Source of the DNA: Kitasatospora cathayae
Lineage (GTDB): Bacteria; Actinomycetota; Actinomycetes; Streptomycetales; Streptomycetaceae
Direction of reading: 5' to 3'
NCBI RefSeq assembly: GCF_027627435.1
Contig: NZ_CP115453.1
Span: forward strand, 1-53,073
Length of the DNA: 53,073 nucleotides
Shown here: positions 1 to 7,724 of the stretch, in pieces
Layout of the letters: each line of letters opens with the position of its first letter
Numbering within the stretch: position 1 is the first letter of the stretch
Made by a program: the position numbers and the translations under genes
The notes under the pieces: model-generated
Seen by the model: the letters and a program-made list of their open reading frames with translations, nothing else
What the model was told of the DNA's origin: nothing
The model's database searches: none

Positions 1-19
1 CCAACGTCGCGCGCTCGGC

Positions 20-751
20 TCAGCGGCGAAGCGCCTCGGCGTGCTTCTTGATCGCACTCATCCGAGCCCGCCACTCCGGCCCCTCGCGGTGATCGGCGTG
101 CGCCGTCGTCTGCGCGGCGTGCTTCCGGTAGTGGAGGCCTGGGACGTCGATGAAGAAGCCATCGGCCATGACGTCCAAAGCCATCAACAACGCGGTGTCC
201 TCGCTGGCGGGCAAGGCCATCCATCCGCCGGCCCGGGACAGCAGTTCCTGCCGCACACACAGGGTTGCCGGGTGAACCGCAGGTCGGTGGGTCGTGGACC
301 AGTAGTCGTACAGCTCGCCGCGGGGGAGGACCCCGTGTTCGGGATCGCCGAGGGTGTAGTGCACCAGCTGGCCGGAGGGCATCAAGTCCAGGACCTTCGA
401 GACGGTCCAGCCGACCTTGGGGTGGGACATCAACACCTCGATGTCCCGCGCGAGGGCACCGGCTGGCAGTACGTCATCAGCGTCCAAGACCTTCACCAGC
501 TCGCCCTCGCTCCTTCCCCACGCCATGGTTCGGGCTACGCCGGGCCCGCCACGACGGTTGCCGCTCGGCTTCACGCGATGGTCCTGGAGCAGCTGGGCTG
601 GTACTTCGCTGCCGTCGCCGCCGTCGACCTGGATCAGCCACTCCCACGTCCAGCCGTCAGGCAAGGTCTGAGCGGTCAGCCCGGCGTAGGCCTCGGGCAG
701 GAAGCCCAGGGCAGGCTCATGCACTGGCGTGACGATCGAGATCAGGCTCAT
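20..751 (-). CDS. Family 2 glycosyltransferase-like protein
   Basis: The 243-aa product opens with SLISIVTPVHEP, the first beta strand of a GT-A glycosyltransferase. It carries a VLDADDVLPAGAL segment (about residues 90-102) matching the DXD/ADD nucleotide-sugar and metal site, and a later SEDTALLMAL that fits the ED acceptor/base motif. Such enzymes move a sugar from a nucleotide donor to an unknown acceptor. There is no signal peptide or membrane helix, so it should be cytosolic. I chose the ATG at 751 because it overlaps the regulator's stop codon by one base (TGATG), implying translational coupling; an in-frame upstream start at 763 would lie inside that gene. The substrate cannot be inferred. 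Linkage to a plasmid regulator rather than to polysaccharide genes is unusual. Confidence 0.8.
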   Translation of the reverse strand: MSLISIVTPVHEPALGFLPEAYAGLTAQTLPDGWTWEWLIQVDGGDGSEVPAQLLQDHRVKPSGNRRGGPGVARTMAWGRSEGELVKVLDADDVLPAGALARDIEVLMSHPKVGWTVSKVLDLMPSGQLVHYTLGDPEHGVLPRGELYDYWSTTHRPAVHPATLCVRQELLSRAGGWMALPASEDTALLMALDVMADGFFIDVPGLHYRKHAAQTTAHADHREGPEWRARMSAIKKHAEALRR

Positions 752-1557
752 CAGTCCTCCCACCGGTCCAGAGGCACCGTGTAGCGGAACTCGGTTCGAT
801 CGCCGGGCAGCACGACGTGGGAGTACTCCACGACCTCCCCGGCAGTAGATCGGCTGGTTTTGTCGAGCAGCAGCACCGGGCTGCCAGCCGGGATGCCGAG
901 GTGGCGGGCCTCATCGGGCGCCGCCAAGCGGGTCCGGATGCCGTCCTCGATCTCCGCGATCTCGATTCCGATCGTGCTGAGCTGATGGTGAGTACCGCCA
1001 GGCCAGGGCTCGCGAGAGCTGTCGAGAAGATCGGGATTCCTGGCCGCGACCGCGTGGACGAGGTAGGAGTTGATCAGCGAGAGTGCGATCGGGGACCCCG
1101 GAGTGCTGTGCCAGTAGTGCCGGTGGAGCATCAGGGTGCCAGGCTCGACACCGAAACGGGCGGCAACCTCCTGGTCGGCCGGCACGGCGTTGAACGCGGC
1201 GTGGCACTCGACCTCGTCATGGTCCAGACCAGTGTCCTTCTCGACAACGCCGTTGTTGCGGCGCTCGCCATCGCCTCGCTTGGCCAGCTGCTTCTCCCAG
1301 TTGTACCGGTCCTGGTGCCGGCGGATCTGCTGGGGCGGGCGGCGGCGGACCGTTGTGCCGTGACCACGAGTGGTGGTCACGAGACCCTCGGCCTCCAGCG
1401 CGCTATAGGCCGCCATGACCGTGGTCTTCGACCCGTGCCCCTGGGCCACCAACTCTCGGATCATCGGCAGCTGATCCCCGGGGCGGTACTTGCCCTCGGC
1501 GATCTCGTTCGCGAAGTGGTCGGCTACCTCGCGCCACTTCGGCTTCTTCGGTGACAT
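751..1557 (-). CDS. GntR-family regulator with UTRA-type effector domain
   Basis: This 268-aa protein has an N-terminal winged helix-turn-helix of the GntR type (about residues 8-72; note GKYRPGDQLPMIRELV, SKTTVMAAYSALEAEGLV and the wing TTRGHGTTV). A longer C-terminal effector-binding half resembles UTRA domains (about 110-255, including PAGSPVLLLDKTS). In Streptomyces plasmids such proteins (KorSA/KorA/TraR type) repress transfer genes and themselves. The gene diverges from the transfer operon, and five palindromic repeats lie between the two, which fits autoregulation plus control of the rightward genes. An SD-like GGAGGAAG lies just upstream of the ATG at 1557. The effector is unknown. 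Confidence 0.88.
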   Translation of the reverse strand: MSPKKPKWREVADHFANEIAEGKYRPGDQLPMIRELVAQGHGSKTTVMAAYSALEAEGLVTTTRGHGTTVRRRPPQQIRRHQDRYNWEKQLAKRGDGERRNNGVVEKDTGLDHDEVECHAAFNAVPADQEVAARFGVEPGTLMLHRHYWHSTPGSPIALSLINSYLVHAVAARNPDLLDSSREPWPGGTHHQLSTIGIEIAEIEDGIRTRLAAPDEARHLGIPAGSPVLLLDKTSRSTAGEVVEYSHVVLPGDRTEFRYTVPLDRWED

Positions 1558-1593
1558 GGGTGATCTTCCTCCTTGTGACGCTCAGTAGAGCAT

Positions 1594-1704
1594 AGTCCCG
1601 GGACTGCGGCAATTGCAGTCCCGGGAAAACGCGAAGTCCCGGGACTGTTGACAGTCTCGGGACTTCGCTGTCATTGTCATCCATGTCACCGCAATCCCGG
1701 GACT
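1594..1704. promoter_or_regulatory. Five-copy palindromic operator cluster (AGTCCCGGGACT)
   Basis: The 12-bp palindrome AGTCCCGGGACT is perfect at 1594-1605 and 1635-1646. One-base variants occur at 1653-1664 (AGTCTCGGGACT) and 1693-1704 (AATCCCGGGACT), and a degenerate copy at 1617-1628. Start-to-start spacings are 23, 18, 18 and 40 bp. The cluster lies between the divergent GntR gene and the first rightward transfer gene. GntR dimers bind short palindromes, so I infer these are the regulator's operators. Confidence 0.75.
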
Positions 1705-1829
1705 GCGAACGGGATCTGACGGTACATCCATGCCGAAAACCGGCACGGCCCCGGGCTTTCGCCAGCGTCTAGTCCACGCCGGCACCCGGGGCCGCTCACG
1801 GACCATCACTTTTCAGGGAGCTGATCCGC

Positions 1830-2249
1830 GTGTCCATCCTGCCCTCTTCCGCCCCGAAGCACCGCACCCCCGGCCGCTCGTTCGGCGCGATCATCGCGGC
1901 CGAGACGCTCACCGACGCCCAGGCCTGGATCGACGAGGTCGGCGGCGGCGCCCGCTCCCACCGCCTGGCCCTGCTGGCCGACATGCTGCTCGCCGCGAAC
2001 CCCGAGCTGATCGAGTCGGAGGAGGACGTGGACCCGGACGCGGCGGCCGACCTGGCGGTCGAGACCGTGATCCAGCGGCTGAACGACGAGAAGGCCCGCG
2101 CCGAGCGCGAGGCCGAGCTGGACGCGTGGACGCCGTCCGAGGCCAAGGCCGTCGCCGCCGCCTCGCCGTGGCGTAACGGCCCCCGCTGGGTCACCCGCTC
2201 CGGCCTCACCGGTAAGTCGGCGTCGGCCGGGACGGCGGTGCGGTCGTGA
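1830..2249 (+). CDS. Hypothetical protein, first gene of the transfer operon
   Basis: This 139-aa protein is soluble, helical and acidic in the middle (ESEEDVDPDAAADLAVE), and I do not recognise a family. The start is GTG at 1830, with AGGGAG about 9 nt upstream; an overlapping frame beginning at 1730 has poor codon use. The stop overlaps the GTG of the next gene (GTGA), so it heads a tightly coupled operon. The operator cluster lies just upstream, so it is probably repressed by the GntR protein. Its role is unknown; position suggests an accessory transfer or spread function. Confidence 0.7.
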   Translation: MSILPSSAPKHRTPGRSFGAIIAAETLTDAQAWIDEVGGGARSHRLALLADMLLAANPELIESEEDVDPDAAADLAVETVIQRLNDEKARAEREAELDAWTPSEAKAVAAASPWRNGPRWVTRSGLTGKSASAGTAVRS

Positions 2250-2485
2250 AGACGCTCCTCGCCTCCCGCCCGGTCAGCCCGCTGACCGCCCGCCGGATCC
2301 ACCTGCTCCTCGGCCTGGCCGGGATGCTGTGGATGCTCGGCGTCACCCTGCCGGTGCCGGTGCGCCTGGTCCTGGTCCCCGTCGTCGCCGTCCTGCTCTA
2401 CCTGCAGGGCGTCGCCGAGGCGGACGCCCCGGTCGTCACCGTCCGCACCCCGCGCACCACCGGCCCGACCGGGGGTGCCCGGTGA
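2246..2485 (+). CDS. Small two-helix membrane protein
   Basis: The 79-aa product is dominated by two hydrophobic segments: about residues 18-36 (IHLLLGLAGMLWMLGVTLP) and 37-56 (VPVRLVLVPVVAVLLYLQG). A short polar, Thr/Pro-rich tail follows. The GTG start overlaps the previous stop by 4 nt. Small membrane proteins in this position are typical of Streptomyces plasmid spread (Spd) genes, which help transfer along mycelium, but the family link here is inferred from context only. Confidence 0.65.
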   Translation: MKTLLASRPVSPLTARRIHLLLGLAGMLWMLGVTLPVPVRLVLVPVVAVLLYLQGVAEADAPVVTVRTPRTTGPTGGAR

Positions 2486-2817
2486 GCGCCGCCGACCTGA
2501 GTACCGCGATCAGCGTTCTGGCCTGCGTCCGCCCGCTCGCCGCGGTGCTGGAGGCCAGCGAGCAGGACACCACGGACCTGCGGATCACCGCCTCGGCTAA
2601 GGGCGGGATCTACATCGAGGTCACCCCGGACGTCGGCGACGAGGCCGACCGCCTGCTGACGGTCGAGCGGATCGCGGCGGAGCTCGGCATCGTGCCGCAG
2701 CTCGTCGAGATCGGCGGCCGGCACTGGTACCAGGCCGAGACCGACCCCGAGACGGACGGCACCGCGATCCAGGTGTTCGCGCTCCTGGCCCGGGTCCCGG
2801 ACGGGGGCCCGAGGTGA
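2482..2817 (+). CDS. Hypothetical protein, 111 aa
   Basis: The start is GTG at 2482, overlapping the preceding stop (GTGA); the same frame opens earlier but only inside the upstream gene. The sequence is mixed alpha/beta and soluble (LRITASAKGGIYIEVTPDV, IAAELGIVPQLVEIGGRHWY). I do not recognise a family. It is coupled on both sides, with its own stop overlapping the GTG of the next gene, so it should be made together with the membrane and Spd-like proteins around it. Confidence 0.7.
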   Translation: MSAADLSTAISVLACVRPLAAVLEASEQDTTDLRITASAKGGIYIEVTPDVGDEADRLLTVERIAAELGIVPQLVEIGGRHWYQAETDPETDGTAIQVFALLARVPDGGPR

Positions 2818-3017
2818 CCCGCCGCCAGCGGGCGCTGCTGATCGCCGAGGAGGCGATGGTGCGCCTGCACGGCGAGCCGATGTTCTGGCGCGACCGCGAC
2901 CTCGCCGACCGGCGGGACCTGATTCGCCGGGTCGACGACGAGCTCGCCCTGATCGAGACCACCACCCGCACCGGCGCGGCCCCGGCCGCGCCCGCCCCGG
3001 AGAGGAGGGCCGCCTGA
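2814..3017 (+). CDS. Small hypothetical protein, 67 aa
   Basis: This short basic-then-acidic helical protein (TRRQRALLIAEEAMVRLHG, then DLIRRVDDELALIE) ends in an Ala/Pro-rich tail. It starts at GTG 2814 within a 4-nt overlap and ends one base into the next gene (TGATG). No domain is recognisable. Tight coupling to the Spd-like gene suggests a shared pathway. Confidence 0.65.
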   Translation: MTRRQRALLIAEEAMVRLHGEPMFWRDRDLADRRDLIRRVDDELALIETTTRTGAAPAAPAPERRAA

Positions 3018-4423
3018 TGACGACGATGATGCCGCCCCCGCAGATCAACGGATTCACCCGGACCGACGCCCGCGCGGTCTCGAAGGCCGCCGCCGCCGAG
3101 GCGAAGGCCCGCGCCGACGCGATGGCCGCCGACGCCCTCGCGAAGGCCGGCCAGGCCTCGCACCAGGCGGTGATCAACGGCCTGGAGGCGGAGGAGGCCC
3201 GGCAGAAGCTGCGGCTCGCCCAGGCCAAGGCCGACGCTCAGATCGGCCAGATCCAGGACGGGGTGAAGGAGAAGAAGACGAAGGCACGCCGGGAGGCGTG
3301 GGCGCGGCGCCGCCAGGCGCTGGCCGGGCAGGCCCCCCTGATCGTCGCCTCGGTCCTGGTCGCCGCGCTCGTCGTCATCTCCGTGTACTTCGCGTGGGAC
3401 GGCCAGGCGGCCGGCTTCCGCGACAAGATGCACGCGGCGGCGAACCTGGTGCCGATGGTCACCGAGGGCGTCACCTGGACCATGGCCGCGCTCGCCTTCT
3501 ACGCCCACGTCAAGGGCAGGCCAACGCTGAAGTACCGGCTGGTGACCGCACTCGCCGCGATCGTGGCGGCGGCGCTGAACTACCAGCACCACAAGGCGGA
3601 GGGCACCGGAGAGGTCTATGCCATCGCCAGCCTCAGCGGAGTGTTCGTCTGGGAGCTGTTCCTGAGCCTGCTGATGAAGGCGAAGGAAGGCCGGCCGATG
3701 GCGGAGGTCCGCGCGGACCTCGCCCGTACCCTCGCCCACCCGGTCATCGCGCTCGCCGCCTGGCGGATCCGGGCCATCGCCCACGGCTCCATTACGGCCG
3801 ACGCCGCGTGGGCCGAGGCGTGGGACCAGTACCACGCGCCGACCCTCGGCGTGACGGCCCGACGCGAGCGCCGCCGGCGCAAGAACCGGGCCCGGCTGCA
3901 GGACGCGATGCTCGCCGACACCGGCCTGCCCGAGACCGCCGACGACACCGACACAAACGTCACCGACACCGAGGACGTGACGGAACTCGGCGTCTACACC
4001 GACGAGCCCGCCGCCCCGGCCCGAGCGTCGGCACTGTGGCTGCCGGGCCTGGACGGCTGGGTGGAACCGACGGTGAAGCCGACGGCCAAGCCCGACGTGC
4101 ACGCACCGAAACCGCAGGTCAACACGCCGATCCCCCCTACCGAAAAGGCCCCCGAGAAGGGCCCTGGGCGGGCCCCTGTCCGTCGGCAGTCGGCCATCGC
4201 CCGCGCGGCGGCCCGACACACCGCGAAGAAGGCCCAGAAGGACGCCGACGCCCTCGCCGCCAAGCGCGACAAGGCGCGCGCCGACATCGCCGCTCTCCTC
4301 AACCGCGGCGAGAAGCCGTCCCCGGCTGCCCTCGGCAAGGCCTACGGGCTGAGCCCTGACTGGGGCAGCAAGCAGATCAAGGCCGTCGAGTCCGACCCGA
4401 CGGCGTACGGGGTGACGGCATGA
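3017..4423 (+). CDS. DUF2637/Spd-like multi-pass membrane protein
   Basis: The 468-aa protein has an N-terminal Ala/Lys/Glu-rich coiled-coil-prone stretch (about 15-100), then four hydrophobic segments. The first is APLIVASVLVAALVVISVYF (about 106-125); the others lie near VPMVTEGVTWTMAALAFYAHV, LVTALAAIVAAALNY and IASLSGVFVWELFLSLLM. A long charged tail follows. It ends with an HTH-like segment (SPAALGKAYGLSPDWGSKQI). This layout matches the DUF2637 family common on Streptomyces plasmids, often annotated as spread proteins. It lies upstream of traB and is coupled to both neighbours. A role in plasmid spread is inferred; the C-terminal HTH could contact plasmid DNA. Confidence 0.72.
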   Translation: MTTMMPPPQINGFTRTDARAVSKAAAAEAKARADAMAADALAKAGQASHQAVINGLEAEEARQKLRLAQAKADAQIGQIQDGVKEKKTKARREAWARRRQALAGQAPLIVASVLVAALVVISVYFAWDGQAAGFRDKMHAAANLVPMVTEGVTWTMAALAFYAHVKGRPTLKYRLVTALAAIVAAALNYQHHKAEGTGEVYAIASLSGVFVWELFLSLLMKAKEGRPMAEVRADLARTLAHPVIALAAWRIRAIAHGSITADAAWAEAWDQYHAPTLGVTARRERRRRKNRARLQDAMLADTGLPETADDTDTNVTDTEDVTELGVYTDEPAAPARASALWLPGLDGWVEPTVKPTAKPDVHAPKPQVNTPIPPTEKAPEKGPGRAPVRRQSAIARAAARHTAKKAQKDADALAAKRDKARADIAALLNRGEKPSPAALGKAYGLSPDWGSKQIKAVESDPTAYGVTA

Positions 4424-4806
4424 GCCACGCCCGACACCTCGACCCGACGGGCGAGCGGTACGGCATCCCGACCTGGCCGTTCCGCATGGCCCCCGCCGGC
4501 TACGCCACCCGCCGCCAACTCCGCAAGCAGGGGCTGCGCCCGGGCGGCCAGCCGGTGGCCGGCCAGCTCCTGTGGAAGTCGCGCAAGGCCTGCCGCTCCG
4601 GCGGCACCCGCGCGGCCTGGCTCTACCGCGTCGACCTCGCCAAGCCGGTGCGCCCGATGACCCCGGGCAAGGCCGCCGGCCTGGAGGCCGCGATGCGCAA
4701 GCGCCGCACCTGCCCGGACTGCGGCCAGGTCAAGGACTACTGCATCCCGCGCTCGCTCGGCGCCTGCGTCGACTGCGCCGACACCCCCGCCGCCTACGCG
4801 GCCTGA
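4420..4806 (+). CDS. RRQRL-motif zinc-binding protein
   Basis: This 128-aa protein has the motif ATRRQLRKQGLRPGGQ (about residues 28-43), characteristic of a small actinobacterial plasmid family known by its RRQRL motif. Near the C terminus four cysteines (TCPDCGQ, then GACVDCAD) form a likely zinc site. It starts in an ATGA overlap with the Spd-like gene and lies about 100 nt before traB. Homologues sit repeatedly beside TraB/FtsK genes in conjugative actinobacterial elements, but their biochemical role is not established. The basic core suggests nucleic-acid binding. Confidence 0.72.
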   Translation: MSHARHLDPTGERYGIPTWPFRMAPAGYATRRQLRKQGLRPGGQPVAGQLLWKSRKACRSGGTRAAWLYRVDLAKPVRPMTPGKAAGLEAAMRKRRTCPDCGQVKDYCIPRSLGACVDCADTPAAYAA

Positions 4807-4908
4807 CAGATCAGCGCCACCCCTGTTCTTCCCCTCCACACCGGCGGGGCCGGTCCCGCCTGCCAGCAAAGCCCGGCCCCGCCGCACTCCCCAAGGAGCA
4901 CATCAAGC

Positions 4909-7518
4909 ATGACCGAGATCCTGGACCACAGCGTCCTCCCCTCCACCGACCCCGACCTGATCCGGCACGCCGCCGAGCTCGTCGTCTCCACCCAGTTCGG
5001 CTCCCCGAGCATGGTCCAGCGCAAGCTGCGCCTGGGCTGGGCACAGGTCCAGGACCTGTTCGCCCAGCTGGAGGCCGCCGGCGTCGTCGGCCCCGCCGAC
5101 GGGGGCCGGGCCCGCGAGGTCCGCTTCCGCACCGACCAGCTCACCGACGCCCTGGCCGCCGTCGAGGCCGCCCCCGCCGGTATGGACGCCGACGTGCTGC
5201 CCTTCCCCGGCCCGCGTGTCGACATGACCAAGCCCGCCCCGGCCGGCGGCGACGAGGACGACCAGGACGACGACTTCGAGGACACCGCCGACGAGGAGGA
5301 CGACGAGGTCCTGGAGGGCGATGTCTACCTCGCCGACGAGCTGGTGCTGGAGGACGACCCCGAAGGCGACGCCCCGTGGATCAACCCCATGCTGCTCACC
5401 AAGGAGGGCCGCCGCGCCCGCGCCCGCTACCTGCAGCGCCGCGGCCGCCGCAAGCTGCGCCGCTGGGTGAAACGCCAGACCACGGTGCGCGGCGTCGTCC
5501 CGTCCGCGTGGCGCGGCGGTCGGCGCATCCAGGGCTGGGTCGTCGGCACCGAGGGCGCCACCGCCCGCGCGGCCGAGCAGCACGCCAAGATGCTCGCCAC
5601 CCACGCGTCGAAGGCGACCCGGCAGGCGAAGTTCGCGCTGCGTGACCGCGACGCGAAGCGCAAGGCCGCGGACAAGGCCGGCCAGGACGCGCGGCTCGCG
5701 CTCGTCCAGGCCACGGCGATGAAGACGGCCGCGCACAAGAAGATCGGCATGCGGGCGACGTTGGCCCTCAGCCCGTTCGCCATCGCCGACCTGGCCGCCT
5801 ACGGCTACGAGGGCGGGCTCGGGCTGGCGGCTGCGGCCCTGGTGAACATCGCGGTCCTCGCCTACGGCGGCCGCACCCCGAACCTGGACGCCGAGGGCCT
5901 GGAGGCGCTGGAGCGCGAGGAGCTCGGCATGCCCGAGAAGTTCGAGCTCGGCATGACGGTGCGTCACTTCGAGCAGATGCTCCACCAGGCGCTGACCGAG
6001 GATCTCGGCATCGCCATCCAGGCCCTGCGGATCAAGCCGCAGGCCTGGGGCTTCGAGGTCGACATCACGTTCCACCGGCAGACCCCGGCCGCGCTGTCCG
6101 CAGGCCTGGACAAGCTGGAGGCGTGCCTGCCCGGGGTGCGTACCAACAGCATCCTGCTGCAGCAGTCCGCGCAGGCCCGTAACGAGGCGACGCTGCGGAT
6201 CCCGGGCGAGGACCCGTGGCGGGCGGTGCCGGAACTGCCGTACCGGGCGCCGAAGTCGGTGAGCACCAAGACCCTGCACACCGCGCAGATCGGCGCCGAC
6301 ATGTCCGGCCGGCCGCTGGCCCTGCCCGGCAAGCGCACCTCGGTGGGCGTCGTCGGCAAGCCGCGCTCCGGCAAGTCGACGATGCTGCGCGCCATGGTCG
6401 ACGCGCTGACCGCGTGCGACGACCGGATCATCGTCGGAATCGACCTCGGCAGTTACGGCGCCGGGTTCGGGCCCTACACCAAGAACCTGCACGCGCTCGC
6501 CCGCACCACGCGCGAGGCGCGCCGGGTCCTGGAGTGGGCGCTGGCGATCGGCCAGAACCGCCCGCGGCTGTTCAACAAGCTGGGAATGGGCCTGAACTGG
6601 GAATCCAGCCGCGAATTCCCCGGAATCACCATCATCACCGACGAATTCCCCGCACTCGTTCAGGCCGCCACGGTCGAGGCGCAGCAGGTCCAGGCCGCGC
6701 GCAAGGGCATGAAGGCGGAGGAGCTGGAACTGCTGCCGCCGTTCATCCGCCTGGACGACCTGCTCCAGCTGGTCCACCTCACCAGCGCCAAGAGCGACGT
6801 GGTGGAGGTCGTGGCCTCGCAGGGCTACACCAAGGACCGGATCAAGAACAACACCTGGGTGAGCGAGTTGCCCGCCCAGCTGATGTGCGCCTGCGACCGC
6901 GACGACATCCTCCTGATCGCGGGCGGCGGGGCGATGGCGGAGGGGTGGCGGCCGGACCGGCTGCTGCCGGCCATGGGCGACCACGTCAACGACGCTGGCG
7001 TGGCGTACGCGATGGCCGGCGCCGCCTACTGCGAGCCGATCCCCTACCGGGCCTGCATCCTCAGCGACGAGGAGGCCGACCGGCGCGCGACCGAGCGCCT
7101 GGAGGCCGGGCTGCCGGAGCTGGACGAGCTGTCTGCCGCGTTCGTCACCGACGACCTCGCCGACCTGCGCGGCTACCTCGCCGACCAGTACGACGAGGAC
7201 GAGGACGAGGCCGCAGTGCCCGCGCTGATCGCCCTCGCCCGCGAGGCCTTCGAGATGGCCGGCGACCCGGCCGGCCTGACCGCGCCGGACCTGGCCGAGC
7301 ACCTGGGCAAGCTCGACCCCGACTGGGAGCTGGACGCGTTCGCCGACCAGGGCGACCCCGCGGCCGCCCGAGTGGCCGCGCTGCGCGCGGCGATCAAGGC
7401 CGTGCTCGACCCGCGCGGCGAGGAGTGGAAGACGGACTCCTTCCGGCCCGCGCCGGGCGCGGGGACGGTCAAGGGCTACCGGCTGAAGGACCTCAAGGAG
7501 ATCACCGGCGAGGCCTGA
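4909..7518 (+). CDS. traB: FtsK/SpoIIIE-type conjugal DNA translocase (TraB-like)
   Basis: The 869-aa protein is the probable transfer motor. It has an acidic linker (about 108-150), a basic region, two short hydrophobic segments (about 283-320) that could anchor it in the membrane, and a RecA-like motor. The motor holds Walker A GKPRSGKS (about 483-490) and Walker B GITIITDEF (about 572-580, D578/E579). A small C-terminal domain ends in PAPGAGTVKGYRLKDL. Streptomyces TraB proteins are hexameric, move double-stranded plasmid DNA between hyphae and recognise short octamer repeats (TRS) at the clt locus. The start has AAGGAG about 10 nt upstream. The octamer-rich segment immediately downstream is its candidate target. 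It is longer than most classical TraB proteins because of the acidic and basic N-terminal extension. Confidence 0.88.
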   Translation: MTEILDHSVLPSTDPDLIRHAAELVVSTQFGSPSMVQRKLRLGWAQVQDLFAQLEAAGVVGPADGGRAREVRFRTDQLTDALAAVEAAPAGMDADVLPFPGPRVDMTKPAPAGGDEDDQDDDFEDTADEEDDEVLEGDVYLADELVLEDDPEGDAPWINPMLLTKEGRRARARYLQRRGRRKLRRWVKRQTTVRGVVPSAWRGGRRIQGWVVGTEGATARAAEQHAKMLATHASKATRQAKFALRDRDAKRKAADKAGQDARLALVQATAMKTAAHKKIGMRATLALSPFAIADLAAYGYEGGLGLAAAALVNIAVLAYGGRTPNLDAEGLEALEREELGMPEKFELGMTVRHFEQMLHQALTEDLGIAIQALRIKPQAWGFEVDITFHRQTPAALSAGLDKLEACLPGVRTNSILLQQSAQARNEATLRIPGEDPWRAVPELPYRAPKSVSTKTLHTAQIGADMSGRPLALPGKRTSVGVVGKPRSGKSTMLRAMVDALTACDDRIIVGIDLGSYGAGFGPYTKNLHALARTTREARRVLEWALAIGQNRPRLFNKLGMGLNWESSREFPGITIITDEFPALVQAATVEAQQVQAARKGMKAEELELLPPFIRLDDLLQLVHLTSAKSDVVEVVASQGYTKDRIKNNTWVSELPAQLMCACDRDDILLIAGGGAMAEGWRPDRLLPAMGDHVNDAGVAYAMAGAAYCEPIPYRACILSDEEADRRATERLEAGLPELDELSAAFVTDDLADLRGYLADQYDEDEDEAAVPALIALAREAFEMAGDPAGLTAPDLAEHLGKLDPDWELDAFADQGDPAAARVAALRAAIKAVLDPRGEEWKTDSFRPAPGAGTVKGYRLKDLKEITGEA

Positions 7519-7536
7519 GCGGTCCGAATCCGGTCC

Positions 7537-7696
7537 GGAACAGGGGAGGAACACGCAGGTCAGCGGGGTGCGACCCGCCCGGAACAGGGCGGAACGCCCC
7601 CGCTGGCCCCGGAACTCGTTCCGCCTTCGAGGGGTGCTGTTCCTCCCTGTTCCGCCGCTCTGACCTGCGCGTTTCCGGCTGTTCCCGCCCTGTTCC
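7537..7696. repeat. Octamer-rich segment (GGAACAGG), candidate clt/TRS site
   Basis: The full octamer GGAACAGG occurs at 7537-7544 and 7581-7588 on the plus strand and at 7646-7653 and 7689-7696 on the minus strand. GGAACA also occurs at 7548-7553 (plus), 7638-7643 and 7680-7685 (minus). All forward copies are on the left and all reverse copies on the right, giving a symmetric block. It also holds a longer inverted repeat (ACGCAGGTCAG near 7552-7563 against its complement near 7661-7671). It lies between the translocase gene and the next gene. By analogy with Streptomyces clt loci, this may be the TraB recognition region. Confidence 0.6.
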
Positions 7697-7724
7697 CGCC
7701 CGAAAGATCACGAAAGGTCCGATT

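Noticed and set aside
2621..4219. 532-aa minus-strand frame opposite the Spd-like gene
   Set aside because: GC-rich DNA gives long antisense frames; the Arg/Gly-rich product has no domain and the plus-strand genes are tightly coupled.
4903..7554. 883-aa open frame antisense to traB
   Set aside because: Its codon use mirrors the coding strand, the peptide is Val/Leu/Arg/Gly-rich low complexity with no motif, and the plus strand encodes intact Walker motifs.
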